Assembly (NCBI RefSeq): GCF_030062585.1
Contig: NZ_CP071935.1
Coordinates: 931,034 to 995,033 of the forward strand
Reading direction: 5' to 3'
Source: Helicobacter pylori
Lineage (GTDB): Bacteria > Campylobacterota > Campylobacteria > Campylobacterales > Helicobacteraceae
Length of the DNA stretch: 64,000 nucleotides
The translations under genes were made by a program, and so were the position numbers. The notes beneath the pieces are model-generated. The model was not told where the DNA came from and searched no databases. It saw only the letters and a list, made by a program, of their open reading frames with translations. Shown here in pieces: positions 56,741 to 64,000 of this stretch. Each line of letters starts with the position of its first letter. Within the stretch, counting starts at the first letter, position 1.

Positions 56741-58327
56741 TTAGAAACTATAACTGATGTGTGTCATCAAATGGCTTCTGTCTTGGGTAATACTCTTTTT
56801 AATGCCACCCATGTCTTGAGGACCTTGCGCGAACGCCGAAGATTCAAACAAACCATTATTCAAGTTAAGCGGCTGACCGTTTGGCCCAAGGAAACCGGTT
56901 CCAGGGTTGTAACCCGCACGAATTTGGAACTCTAACCACACGAGTTTGAGACCCGCTTTAACATGTTTGCTGAACTGATAGTCTAGATACATACCAATAC
57001 CATATTCCAATGCCCTTGGAGCGGTAGTGAAGCGTTGATAAACGCTCCAACTGAACTTACCATGCTTGCCTCCACCTTTAACATACTCAGTGAACGCATC
57101 AGCATCGGTAATGTTGTCAATCCCCGCAAACCCTAAGCTGTAGATACTGCCAACCCATTGTTCGATACCATCCACAGCGATGATGTTACCCCAAGTACCT
57201 AAGTTCATGTTAGGGTTACCAATGTTGAGATAAGCACCACCAACCACAAAGTAGTTGTTAATATCTATATGGTGGCGTAAAAAGAGCGTCGCACCACCAG
57301 GACCTTGCAAGCCACGCCACTTACCATTATCCAAGAACGGATCCCAAGTGTTATAACGAGCGGGTGCGTAACGACCGTATTCAGCGTTATTCCAACGATA
57401 GCTGTATAACGCATAGAAAGTCGTTCTGTTTCTTATACCCCTACCACTAAACCCCGGATTGGTATCATACTCTATTTTAACACCGGGATCTGTTTCTACT
57501 TCTGGGATAAGATACACATAAGGGTGGATCATTAAATTCTTTGTAGGGCGATAAATAATACCGGCTTTATGAATACCCCAAGGCTTTTCACGATAGATAG
57601 GGAACAACCATTGACCATCAGCGATACCACGACCCCAAGAGCTAAAGAGCAAGAACTTCATCTTATTCGTGAGCTTGAAAGTCCCATAAAAACCTTGGAA
57701 CAATTGGTAAACCCAATCCATTTGCTCCTGCTCAGTAACATCAAAACGCCCCATTACCATATGAACTCTACTGCTATCATAGGTGAGATTCGCTTTATAA
57801 ACTTGATAGCGCCTTGAATGCCCAGGCAAGTAAGCGTTAGCCGGATAGTAGTTAGGGAACAAGCCGTTCCACTCACCCATATATTCCCAACCAATACCTC
57901 TAGTGTTAATGACACCACCTGGCCCTTGCTGTTGCCACATTTTAGTGGCGTTCATACAAAGCTCTGAAGAAACAGTACCGCACGAAGTTTTATCCCAATA
58001 GCTTGGGGGGGTAAAATCCTTTGCCCACCTATCATACCTAGTGCTATCATAAACTTGTCCGCCCAAAACACCGCCTAAATTCACGGTCCATCCCCTACCT
58101 AAATGCACAGACCCCTCTAGCTTACCCGTAAGGTTAACAAAAGTTTCTGTGGGATAGATACCTTTAACAGGGTTAATAGGCGAATGGTTAAAACCCACTT
58201 TGGAGAAGTTGATAAAATCCCCATGCACTTCATAAGTAACCGCCCCTAATGAACCCGTAGTGAACAATAGTGGCAATGTAAAACGCTTTAGCAATGTAGC
58301 TACAACTTTTCGTTTCTTTAATTTCAT
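56741..58327 (-). CDS. hofC: Outer-membrane protein HofC
   Basis: 528 residues. Signal peptide with LLKRFTLPLLFTTGSLGAV, then a beta-barrel of alternating aromatic strands, ending SHLMTHISYSF with the terminal Phe needed for barrel assembly. KVGFNHSPINPVKGIYPTETF is shared with HofD. HofC is required for colonisation in animal tests (as I recall). Its cysteines (TSCGTV, SELCMN) could form a loop disulfide. The -10 TACAAT at 58377-58382 drives it. Confidence 0.88.
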   Translation of the reverse strand: MKLKKRKVVATLLKRFTLPLLFTTGSLGAVTYEVHGDFINFSKVGFNHSPINPVKGIYPTETFVNLTGKLEGSVHLGRGWTVNLGGVLGGQVYDSTRYDRWAKDFTPPSYWDKTSCGTVSSELCMNATKMWQQQGPGGVINTRGIGWEYMGEWNGLFPNYYPANAYLPGHSRRYQVYKANLTYDSSRVHMVMGRFDVTEQEQMDWVYQLFQGFYGTFKLTNKMKFLLFSSWGRGIADGQWLFPIYREKPWGIHKAGIIYRPTKNLMIHPYVYLIPEVETDPGVKIEYDTNPGFSGRGIRNRTTFYALYSYRWNNAEYGRYAPARYNTWDPFLDNGKWRGLQGPGGATLFLRHHIDINNYFVVGGAYLNIGNPNMNLGTWGNIIAVDGIEQWVGSIYSLGFAGIDNITDADAFTEYVKGGGKHGKFSWSVYQRFTTAPRALEYGIGMYLDYQFSKHVKAGLKLVWLEFQIRAGYNPGTGFLGPNGQPLNLNNGLFESSAFAQGPQDMGGIKKSITQDRSHLMTHISYSF

Positions 58328-58376
58328 TCCTCTTCCTTACTTTACCTGAGAATAGATAAATTACTCTGTAGAAATA

Positions 58377-58382
58377 ATTGTA
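58377..58382 (-). promoter_or_regulatory. Candidate -10 box of hofC
   Basis: TACAAT on the minus strand within TATGCTACAAT, 50 bp upstream of the hofC ATG. The divergent catalase-like gene probably uses TATGATAAT-like sequence at about 58527-58535. Confidence 0.4.
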
Positions 58383-58603
58383 GCATAAAAGAATATAGAT
58401 TTAGTTTAAAATCAAGCTAGTTTTTCTCAAAATTTACAAAATTTAAATTTTCAAACGCCAGTTTGCTAGTGAAAAAGCTTCTATTTTACATAGTCGCTTT
58501 AAAAACTATCTGCATTGATAGTATATAGTATGATAATATTTTAAAGCTAAAAATGGTTTTTACATCAATACATAGATTAAAAAAATGACAATAAGGAGCA
58601 AAA

Positions 58604-59548
58604 ATGAAAAAAATTGGTTTGAGCTTGTGTTTGGTTTTGAGTTTGGGTTTTTTAAAAGCCCATGAAGTGAGCGCCAAAGAGATTGCGGATATTTTCTACA
58701 AGCTCAACGCCAAAGAGCCTAAAATGAAAATCAACCACACTAAGGGGTTTTGCGCTAAAGGCGTGTTCCTCCCTAACCCGCAAGCAAGAGAGGCTTTAGA
58801 GGTGCCATTACTCAATGAAAAAGAAATCCCTGCGTCTGTAAGGTATTCTTTAGGGGGCGCGATGATGGACGATAAAAGCAAAGTTAGGGGAATGGCGTTA
58901 AAATTAGAAAATCAAAACGCTAGCTGGACAATGGTGATGCTCAATACAGAAATCAATTTTGCCAAAAACCCTAACGAATTCGCTCAATTCTTTGAGATGA
59001 GGATCCCTAAAAATGGCAAGGTGGATGAAGCAAGAATCAAAAAGCTTTATGAAGAAGTCCCCTCTTATAGGAATTTTGCCACCTATATGAAAACGATAGG
59101 AATTAGCTCAAGCGTGGCTAACACGCCTTATTATAGCGTGCATGCGTTCAGGTTTAAAGATAAGAAAGAGGAATTATTGTCTGCGAGATGGAAATTTGTG
59201 CCTAAAGAGGGCATTAAGTATCTTAACCCCCAAGAATTAAAGCAAAAAGATTCAAATTATCTGCTTTCTTCATTCCAACAACACCTTAAAACTAAGCCCA
59301 TAGAATACCAAATGTATCTGGTGTTTGCGAATCAAAATGATGCCACCAACGACACGACCGCGCTTTGGAAAGGCAAACATAAGGAATTATTAGTAGGGAC
59401 CTTGAAAGTTGAAAAATACGAAGGAATGGGTTGCAATAAAGATGTGTATTTCCCAGCTGATCTCCCTAAAGGCGTAGAAGCCCCTACTGATCCCTTATTC
59501 CAAATCAGGAATGAAGTTTATGGGATCACTTTTAGCAGAAGGCAATAA
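58604..59548 (+). CDS. Catalase-like periplasmic protein (HP0485-like)
   Basis: 314 residues. Signal peptide MKKIGLSLCLVLSLGFLKA, then a catalase-fold domain (GFCAKGVFLPNPQAREAL, VRGMALKLENQNASWTMVML, YYSVHAFRF). Shorter than monofunctional catalases (about 500 residues); belongs to the catalase-related peroxidase-like branch. The heme Tyr motif is not obvious. AAGGAG before ATG. Likely periplasmic oxidative-stress protein; heme binding not shown. Confidence 0.82.
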   Translation: MKKIGLSLCLVLSLGFLKAHEVSAKEIADIFYKLNAKEPKMKINHTKGFCAKGVFLPNPQAREALEVPLLNEKEIPASVRYSLGGAMMDDKSKVRGMALKLENQNASWTMVMLNTEINFAKNPNEFAQFFEMRIPKNGKVDEARIKKLYEEVPSYRNFATYMKTIGISSSVANTPYYSVHAFRFKDKKEELLSARWKFVPKEGIKYLNPQELKQKDSNYLLSSFQQHLKTKPIEYQMYLVFANQNDATNDTTALWKGKHKELLVGTLKVEKYEGMGCNKDVYFPADLPKGVEAPTDPLFQIRNEVYGITFSRRQ

Positions 59549-59581
59549 AAAAGATAGGGCGGATCAATATAAATTGGTTGC

Positions 59582-59672
59582 AAAAATGCGTTTTTATGGG
59601 TTTGGGGGAGTGGGATTTTTGCTTAAAGCTTTTAAGTGCGCCTACTCAAAATCACTCGCTCTCTTATTTGAG
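59582..59672 (-). pseudogene. Duplicated fragment of the C5-cytosine methyltransferase gene
   Basis: About 91 bp matching 61035-61124 inside the methyltransferase gene in the same orientation, with about 10 substitutions and one indel (CCTACTCAAAATC versus CCCACTAAAATC). It encodes the motif VIII neighbourhood (IRERVILVGALKSFK) on the minus strand but is frameshifted and isolated. A relic of duplication or of a former second methylase copy. Confidence 0.75.
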
Positions 59673-59780
59673 TACACACACTCACGCTGAATATCAGGCA
59701 AGAATAACGAGCATTCAATCTACCTACCACATTTTTAATACTCTTAATCTTGTATTTTATTTAGGCCGTATTATGGGTTT

Positions 59781-60533
59781 TTATGAAAGCGGCTTATTAG
59801 GTATTTCTGTAATTTTGTAATCAAAAAAATTTTGCGAAATATTAAAAACGCTCTGCCCTTCCATTTGTTGGCGGGTTATCCAATTCAAATCATTGTCTTT
59901 GATTTTAGAAATTTCTACGCACGCCACTTGCCCGTTAAACAGGTCAAAATGCACCACAATAGTAGGAATTTTATCCGTTATCAAACGCCTTTGAGCTTCT
60001 AAAACTTTATGTTCTTTAATATCATTGATCCCTTGAAACCCGCTTTGAATTTCTAGCAATAAATGATTGTCTAACAAAAAATCGGCTTTAGGACTTCTTT
60101 TAAAGCTTTCTATGCTCTCAAAATTATCGCCACCAAAAAATTTGATGGTTTCTTTTTGCGTGTTAAAAAGACAAGCGATAAAATCCTTAAAAAACTCCGC
60201 TACCAAAAACCCGCGCATCCAAGAAAAACAAACTTCTTCAGGTCTTCTGCCTTGATTATTCAGCTTATAAATAATATGAGTGTCCACTATCTTTGAAAAC
60301 ACTCGCTCTATGGAGTTTTTAAAAAAGCATTCCAATTCATACCCATTATATTTAAAACAATAAATACTATTGATAGCGCTAAAAATTTCAATAAGCCTTT
60401 TTTTGAGCGCGTTTAAATAATTAAAATCAACGCAAGGTTGTATGTCTTTAGCGCCTAAAAATTCCTTAAACGCATTTTGAGAATTAAAACCCAATAAATT
60501 TCTATAACCTTTAAAATCGTTATTATCAAACAT
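59781..60533 (-). CDS. Restriction-endonuclease-like partner of the C5 methyltransferase
   Basis: 250 residues. The segment KADFLLDNHLLLEIQSGFQG fits a PD-(D/E)xK nuclease core in the D...ExQ variant (D in ADFLL, E and Q in EIQ). It overlaps the methyltransferase gene's end by 8 bp, the usual type II R-M arrangement. No frame breaks, so the system may be active. Recognition sequence unknown; I do not assign a REBASE name. Confidence 0.7.
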   Translation of the reverse strand: MFDNNDFKGYRNLLGFNSQNAFKEFLGAKDIQPCVDFNYLNALKKRLIEIFSAINSIYCFKYNGYELECFFKNSIERVFSKIVDTHIIYKLNNQGRRPEEVCFSWMRGFLVAEFFKDFIACLFNTQKETIKFFGGDNFESIESFKRSPKADFLLDNHLLLEIQSGFQGINDIKEHKVLEAQRRLITDKIPTIVVHFDLFNGQVACVEISKIKDNDLNWITRQQMEGQSVFNISQNFFDYKITEIPNKPLS

Positions 60534-61581
60534 TGTTACCCCTTAAAAAATCAAAGACAGCATGAGCGAGCGCTACACTCAATAAAGGCGGCACGGCATT
60601 ACCAATTTGCAATCTTTTAGCGCTAGCGCTCCCATAAAATTTATAATTATCAGGAAAACTTTGCAATCTTGCCCCCTCTCTAATGCTTAACGCTCTAGAG
60701 TCTCTTGGATGGATACACCTAGAACTGCTTGGGGTAGAAAAATTTCTCGTAATGGTGGGGGCTGGTTTTTCCCACCACATTTTGGCATAGGTATTAATAT
60801 AACCGCTTTTGGGGCGTAAACTTTCTGGCAAATCATCTTTATTCTGCCCGTCTTTTAGCGTTTGCATGATTTTTATCAGTTTTTCATTGTTTTTAGGACT
60901 GCTATGCTCACTTAATTCTTTAGAATTCCGCACAAATTCCAAAAAAACATTATCCGCATTTTTAAGATAACCTAAAGCATCGCCATTTTCACCGCTTTGA
61001 ATGGGTGGTAAATCCCCTAAAGCGTCTTTTAGAGAAAAATGCGTTTTTATGGGTTTAGGGAAGTGGAATTTTTGTTTAAAACTTTTAAGTGCGCCCACTA
61101 AAATCACTCGCTCTCTTATTTGAGGCACACCATAATCTAGGGCGTTTAAAATGGCATGCTCTAAAATATAATCTCTCTCTTTAAAAGCGTTACAAATTTG
61201 TTGGAACAATTGCCCTTTTTGCATAGACATTAAACCCACCACATTTTCAAAAACAAATATTTTTGGTTTCACTAAATCTAAGATCCGTAAATATTCTTTA
61301 AACAGATTCGCTTTTTCATCCATTTTTCTTTTGCCAAGGGTAGAATAGCTCTGGCATGGTGGTCCGCCTAGCAGAATGTCAATTGGAACGCATGGCAAGT
61401 TGTGGCAATGAAGTTGCATAATATCGCATAAAATGGTTTGTGCCTCTTTATGGTTGGCTTGATAGCTTAAAATGGCGTCTTTGTCTATATCGTTAGCCCA
61501 TATTAATTCAAAATGGGGATGCACAGAAAAGCCATAGCTCAATCCTCCAGCACCACAAAAAATATCTGCTACTTTATACAA
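60526..61581 (-). CDS. C5-cytosine DNA methyltransferase (HP0483-like)
   Basis: 351 residues. Motif I DIFCGAGGLSYGF, motif IV GGPPCQSYSTLGKR (catalytic Cys), motif VI VFENVVGL, motif VIII QIRERVIL and motif X IGNAVPPLLSVALAHAV are in order, with a target-recognition region between VIII and IX (about 190-270). Methylates C5 of cytosine and protects against the adjacent nuclease. It abuts typA's end by 5 bp. Intact. Confidence 0.93.
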   Translation of the reverse strand: MYKVADIFCGAGGLSYGFSVHPHFELIWANDIDKDAILSYQANHKEAQTILCDIMQLHCHNLPCVPIDILLGGPPCQSYSTLGKRKMDEKANLFKEYLRILDLVKPKIFVFENVVGLMSMQKGQLFQQICNAFKERDYILEHAILNALDYGVPQIRERVILVGALKSFKQKFHFPKPIKTHFSLKDALGDLPPIQSGENGDALGYLKNADNVFLEFVRNSKELSEHSSPKNNEKLIKIMQTLKDGQNKDDLPESLRPKSGYINTYAKMWWEKPAPTITRNFSTPSSSRCIHPRDSRALSIREGARLQSFPDNYKFYGSASAKRLQIGNAVPPLLSVALAHAVFDFLRGNNV

Positions 61582-61586
61582 ATTAC

Positions 61587-63386
61587 CTATTTTTTCGCCC
61601 TTTTTCTCATGTTAGGGTCTAAAATCTTTTTTCTGATCCTTAAATTCAAGGGGGTAACTTCTAAAATCTCATCTTCTTCAATCCATTCTAACGCCCTTTC
61701 TAACACCATAGTCCTAGGCGGGGTGAGTTTGATCGCATCATCGCTCCCGCTCGCTCTCATGTTGGTTAAGTGCTTGGATTTGATGGGATTGACATCTAAA
61801 TCATTATCCCGGCTGTGCTCGCCAATGACCATGCCCACATAAACCTTCGTTTGGGGGTTGATAAAAAGCGTGCCTCTTTCTTGGATATTGAAAAGGGAAA
61901 AAGCGGTCGCTTCGCCATTTTCCATGCTAATGAGCGCCCCATTTTTGCGCGATTCCACGCTCCCGCTAAAAGGGCGGAATTCTAAAAAGCTATGATTCAT
62001 CACGCCTTCGCCCTTAGTGTCGGTTAAAAACTCGCTCCTATAGCCGATAAGCCCTCTTGCAGGAATTTCAAATTCCAATCTTGTATAGCCGTCGCTCATG
62101 GGATTCATCGCTTTCATCTCGGCTTTTCTTTTGCCCAATCTCTCAATGATAGCCCCGCTAAAATCTTGGGGCGTGTCAATCACTAAATGCTCAAAAGGCT
62201 CGCATTTAACGCCATTTTCTTCTTTAATAATGACTTCAGGGCGTGAAATGCTAAACTCAAACCCTTCACGGCGTAAATTTTCAGCTAAAATAGTGATTTG
62301 CAATTCCCCACGCCCGCTCACTTTAAACTTGCCTTCGCCCATTTCTTCGCATTTCATAGCGATATTGGTTTGCATTTCTTTTAAGAGCCTGTCTTTCAAT
62401 TTGTTGGCAGTAACATGCTTTCCTTCTAACCCGGCTAAGGGCGAATCATTGACGGCAAAATACACGCTCATCGTAGGCTCTTCTAAATGCATGGGATCTA
62501 AAGGCATGGGGTTAGTGGGATCAACGATACTATCGCCCACGTCCATTGCGTTAAACCCGGCAAGCGCTACAATATCGCCCGCATAAGCGTTTTCAATCTC
62601 AGTCCTAGCCAACCCTAAAAAGCCTATAAGCTTAGTGATACGGCCATTTTCTTTACTCCCATCGCTTTTCATCAACAGCACGCTTTCATTCTTTTTAACC
62701 GAGCCATTAAACACCCTAGCGATACCGATTTTGCCCACATAATTGTCATAATCAAGCGTGAAAATTTGCATTTGCAAAGGCTCATCAACGCTCCCGCTAG
62801 GGCTTGGCACATGCTCTAAAATCGTTTCAAACAAAGGCTCTAAATTTTTCTTTTCATCGTCTAAACTTTTCATCGCATAGCCATCTCTAGCAGCAGCATA
62901 CACCACAGGGAAATCCAATTGTTTATCGCTAGCCCCCATGGCTACGAACAAGTCAAAAACTTCATCCACCACTCTGTCCGGTTCAGCGGCGGGCTTATCA
63001 ATTTTATTCACCACCACAATAGGGCAAATCCCAAAACTCAAAGCCTTTTTAACCACGAATTTAGTTTGAGGCATGACCCCTTCTTGAGCGTCCACTAAAA
63101 GCAACACCCCATCCACCATTTTTAAAACGCGCTCCACTTCGCCCCCAAAATCAGCATGCCCGGGAGTGTCAATGATATTGATTTTAGTGTCTTTGTAATA
63201 AATAGCGGTGTTTTTAGACAGAATAGTGATCCCTCTTTCTTTCTCTAAATCGTTGCTATCCATCACCCTTTCATCCACTTTTTCTCTCTCACTAAATGTG
63301 CCAGATTGAGAAAGTAAGCCATCCACTAAAGTGGTTTTCCCATGATCAACATGCGCGATTACAGCGATATTTCTAATATTTTTCAT
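61587..63386 (-). CDS. typA: Ribosome-binding GTPase TypA/BipA
   Basis: 599 residues from ATG 63386 ([19 protein letters not shown]), chosen for the AGGA just upstream; an ATG-like frame extends 18 bp further. GTPase motifs: [34 protein letters not shown]. Then EF-G-like domains II-III-V and the TypA C-terminal domain. It promotes ribosome assembly and stress responses. Full length. Confidence 0.96.
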   Translation of the reverse strand: MKNIRNIAVIAHVDHGKTTLVDGLLSQSGTFSEREKVDERVMDSNDLEKERGITILSKNTAIYYKDTKINIIDTPGHADFGGEVERVLKMVDGVLLLVDAQEGVMPQTKFVVKKALSFGICPIVVVNKIDKPAAEPDRVVDEVFDLFVAMGASDKQLDFPVVYAAARDGYAMKSLDDEKKNLEPLFETILEHVPSPSGSVDEPLQMQIFTLDYDNYVGKIGIARVFNGSVKKNESVLLMKSDGSKENGRITKLIGFLGLARTEIENAYAGDIVALAGFNAMDVGDSIVDPTNPMPLDPMHLEEPTMSVYFAVNDSPLAGLEGKHVTANKLKDRLLKEMQTNIAMKCEEMGEGKFKVSGRGELQITILAENLRREGFEFSISRPEVIIKEENGVKCEPFEHLVIDTPQDFSGAIIERLGKRKAEMKAMNPMSDGYTRLEFEIPARGLIGYRSEFLTDTKGEGVMNHSFLEFRPFSGSVESRKNGALISMENGEATAFSLFNIQERGTLFINPQTKVYVGMVIGEHSRDNDLDVNPIKSKHLTNMRASGSDDAIKLTPPRTMVLERALEWIEEDEILEVTPLNLRIRKKILDPNMRKRAKK

Positions 63387-63431
63387 GAATGTCCTAACAA
63401 GCAAAATTGAAATTAGAAGTATAACACAATA

Positions 63432-64000
63432 TTATAATAGCCCCAAATGGCGGAATTTTTTGGCTAAATCCTGTTCTATGTAATGGCTTTTATGGGCTTT
63501 GAGAAAATTTTTATTCCCACCATTAGGCGGCATGAAATCGTCATTATCTCTATAAAAAAAGATAAAATAATTTTTCTTTAAATAGTAAGCCAAATGGATT
63601 AAAAACGAATCCCCCCCTATATACAAATCGCTTTCTAAAATCAGGTTTTTAACTTCTTCTAAACTGGTTTTAGCGCGATAATGAGCGGCTTCATTTTGTA
63701 AAAAAGCGTATCGTTCTTCAAAATCTAAAAGCGTAACACAAAAGGGTTTTAAGAGTTTTAAAACGATTTTTAAATGCTCTAAAGAAATATTTCTATAATT
63801 TTCTCTTGTGAAAGGGTTGATCAAAATCTTCTTGGGGTTTTTTAAATTCATGGGATATAAAGGGTTATCAAAAACATGCCCATAAATTTGAGAAAACAAC
63901 TCCTGGCGGTTTTGATAAACGTTTTTAATTTCTTTATTTGGAGTGGTTATGGGAATGAATTTGGATAAAAGAGTGCTTCTAAAATCTTGTTTTTCTAAAA
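63432..64000 (-). CDS. LPS glycosyltransferase/heptosyltransferase-like protein, 3' part
   Basis: Partial gene: the frame is open from the window edge (64000) to the stop at 63432, about 189 codons. LYIGGDSFLIHLAYYLKKN resembles the GDSxxxHLA block of glycosyltransferase family 9 (heptosyltransferases). HP0479-like by order. The apparent TTG start at 63899 is internal. The N-terminal half and start lie outside the window. Confidence 0.7.
   Translation of the reverse strand, partial: LEKQDFRSTLLSKFIPITTPNKEIKNVYQNRQELFSQIYGHVFDNPLYPMNLKNPKKILINPFTRENYRNISLEHLKIVLKLLKPFCVTLLDFEERYAFLQNEAAHYRAKTSLEEVKNLILESDLYIGGDSFLIHLAYYLKKNYFIFFYRDNDDFMPPNGGNKNFLKAHKSHYIEQDLAKKFRHLGLL

Noticed and set aside
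59578-59820. An 80-codon plus-strand ORF after the catalase-like gene.
   Set aside because: Its first third is antisense to a duplicated methyltransferase fragment and the rest lacks coding character.

Overview
The window is Helicobacter pylori chromosome (or a very close relative). The evidence is AT-rich DNA, recognisable H. pylori proteins in known order (TrxA/TrxR, the ProV-ProWX fusion, MotAB, PldA, HofC/HofD, an HpaA paralogue, the HpKchA-type potassium channel), an IS605-type insertion sequence, and plasticity-zone genes of an integrating conjugative element (ICE). HP numbers quoted below are from memory of strain 26695, not from a search.

Layout. (1) 1-12901 is core chromosome, mostly on the minus strand: the start of an LPS galactosyltransferase, trxB-trxA, a YraN-like protein, hom, uvrC, a small LptM-like lipoprotein missed by length cut-offs, the ProV/ProWX osmoprotectant transporter, motA-motB-HP0817, a ThiF/MoeB-like enzyme, a metallo-hydrolase and a MidA-like methyltransferase (HP0826 to HP0812). 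(2) 12902-15113 holds a candidate structured RNA and a complete-looking IS605 element with divergent tnpA and tnpB. (3) 15114-38705 is a damaged ICE of about 23.6 kb. It has the C-terminal half of the large methylase/helicase OrfQ, decayed small genes, a mobile topoisomerase I, two AbiEii-type nucleotidyltransferase modules, a ParA/ribbon-helix-helix operon, truncated ArdC-like and Abi/HEPN genes, the XerT recombinase, a VirD2-like relaxase, fragments of the type IV secretion locus (virB2, virB3, a virB4 stub), a primase-like protein and a replication-initiator-like protein. It ends at an AAAGAATG site inside a restriction-modification locus. (4) 38664-64000 is core chromosome again (HP0503/0502 region down to HP0479): broken R-M genes, gyrB, dnaN, pldA, two tandem Na+-dependent transporters, ybgC, murD, mraY, an HpaA-like lipoprotein, rpmB, a K+ channel, a truncated phage-like nuclease gene, hofD, hofC, a catalase-like protein, a C5-cytosine R-M system, typA and a partial glycosyltransferase.

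HP0812-side genes joined to HP0501-side genes through IS605 plus half an ICE imply a chromosomal rearrangement or deletion whose left breakpoint is IS605. The element can no longer build its own secretion channel, because most of virB4 and everything from virB6 to virD4 is absent here. It keeps an intact relaxase, partition-like genes and recombinase.

The most interesting structure is non-coding or modular. Upstream of the relaxase there is a 13-bp-arm inverted repeat, then a 14-bp motif TGTGTGCGTACACA that recurs as an inverted pair near parA, then about 18 phased repeats with a period of about 22 bp. Together these look like an undescribed transfer origin or centromere. Separately, the two AbiEii-type toxin modules share near-identical 5' flanks and a near-identical 3' cassette encoding an Asn/Asp-rich tail ending PKRRR. 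The relaxase ends in a similar Asn-rich, basic tail, which suggests a portable type IV secretion export signal.
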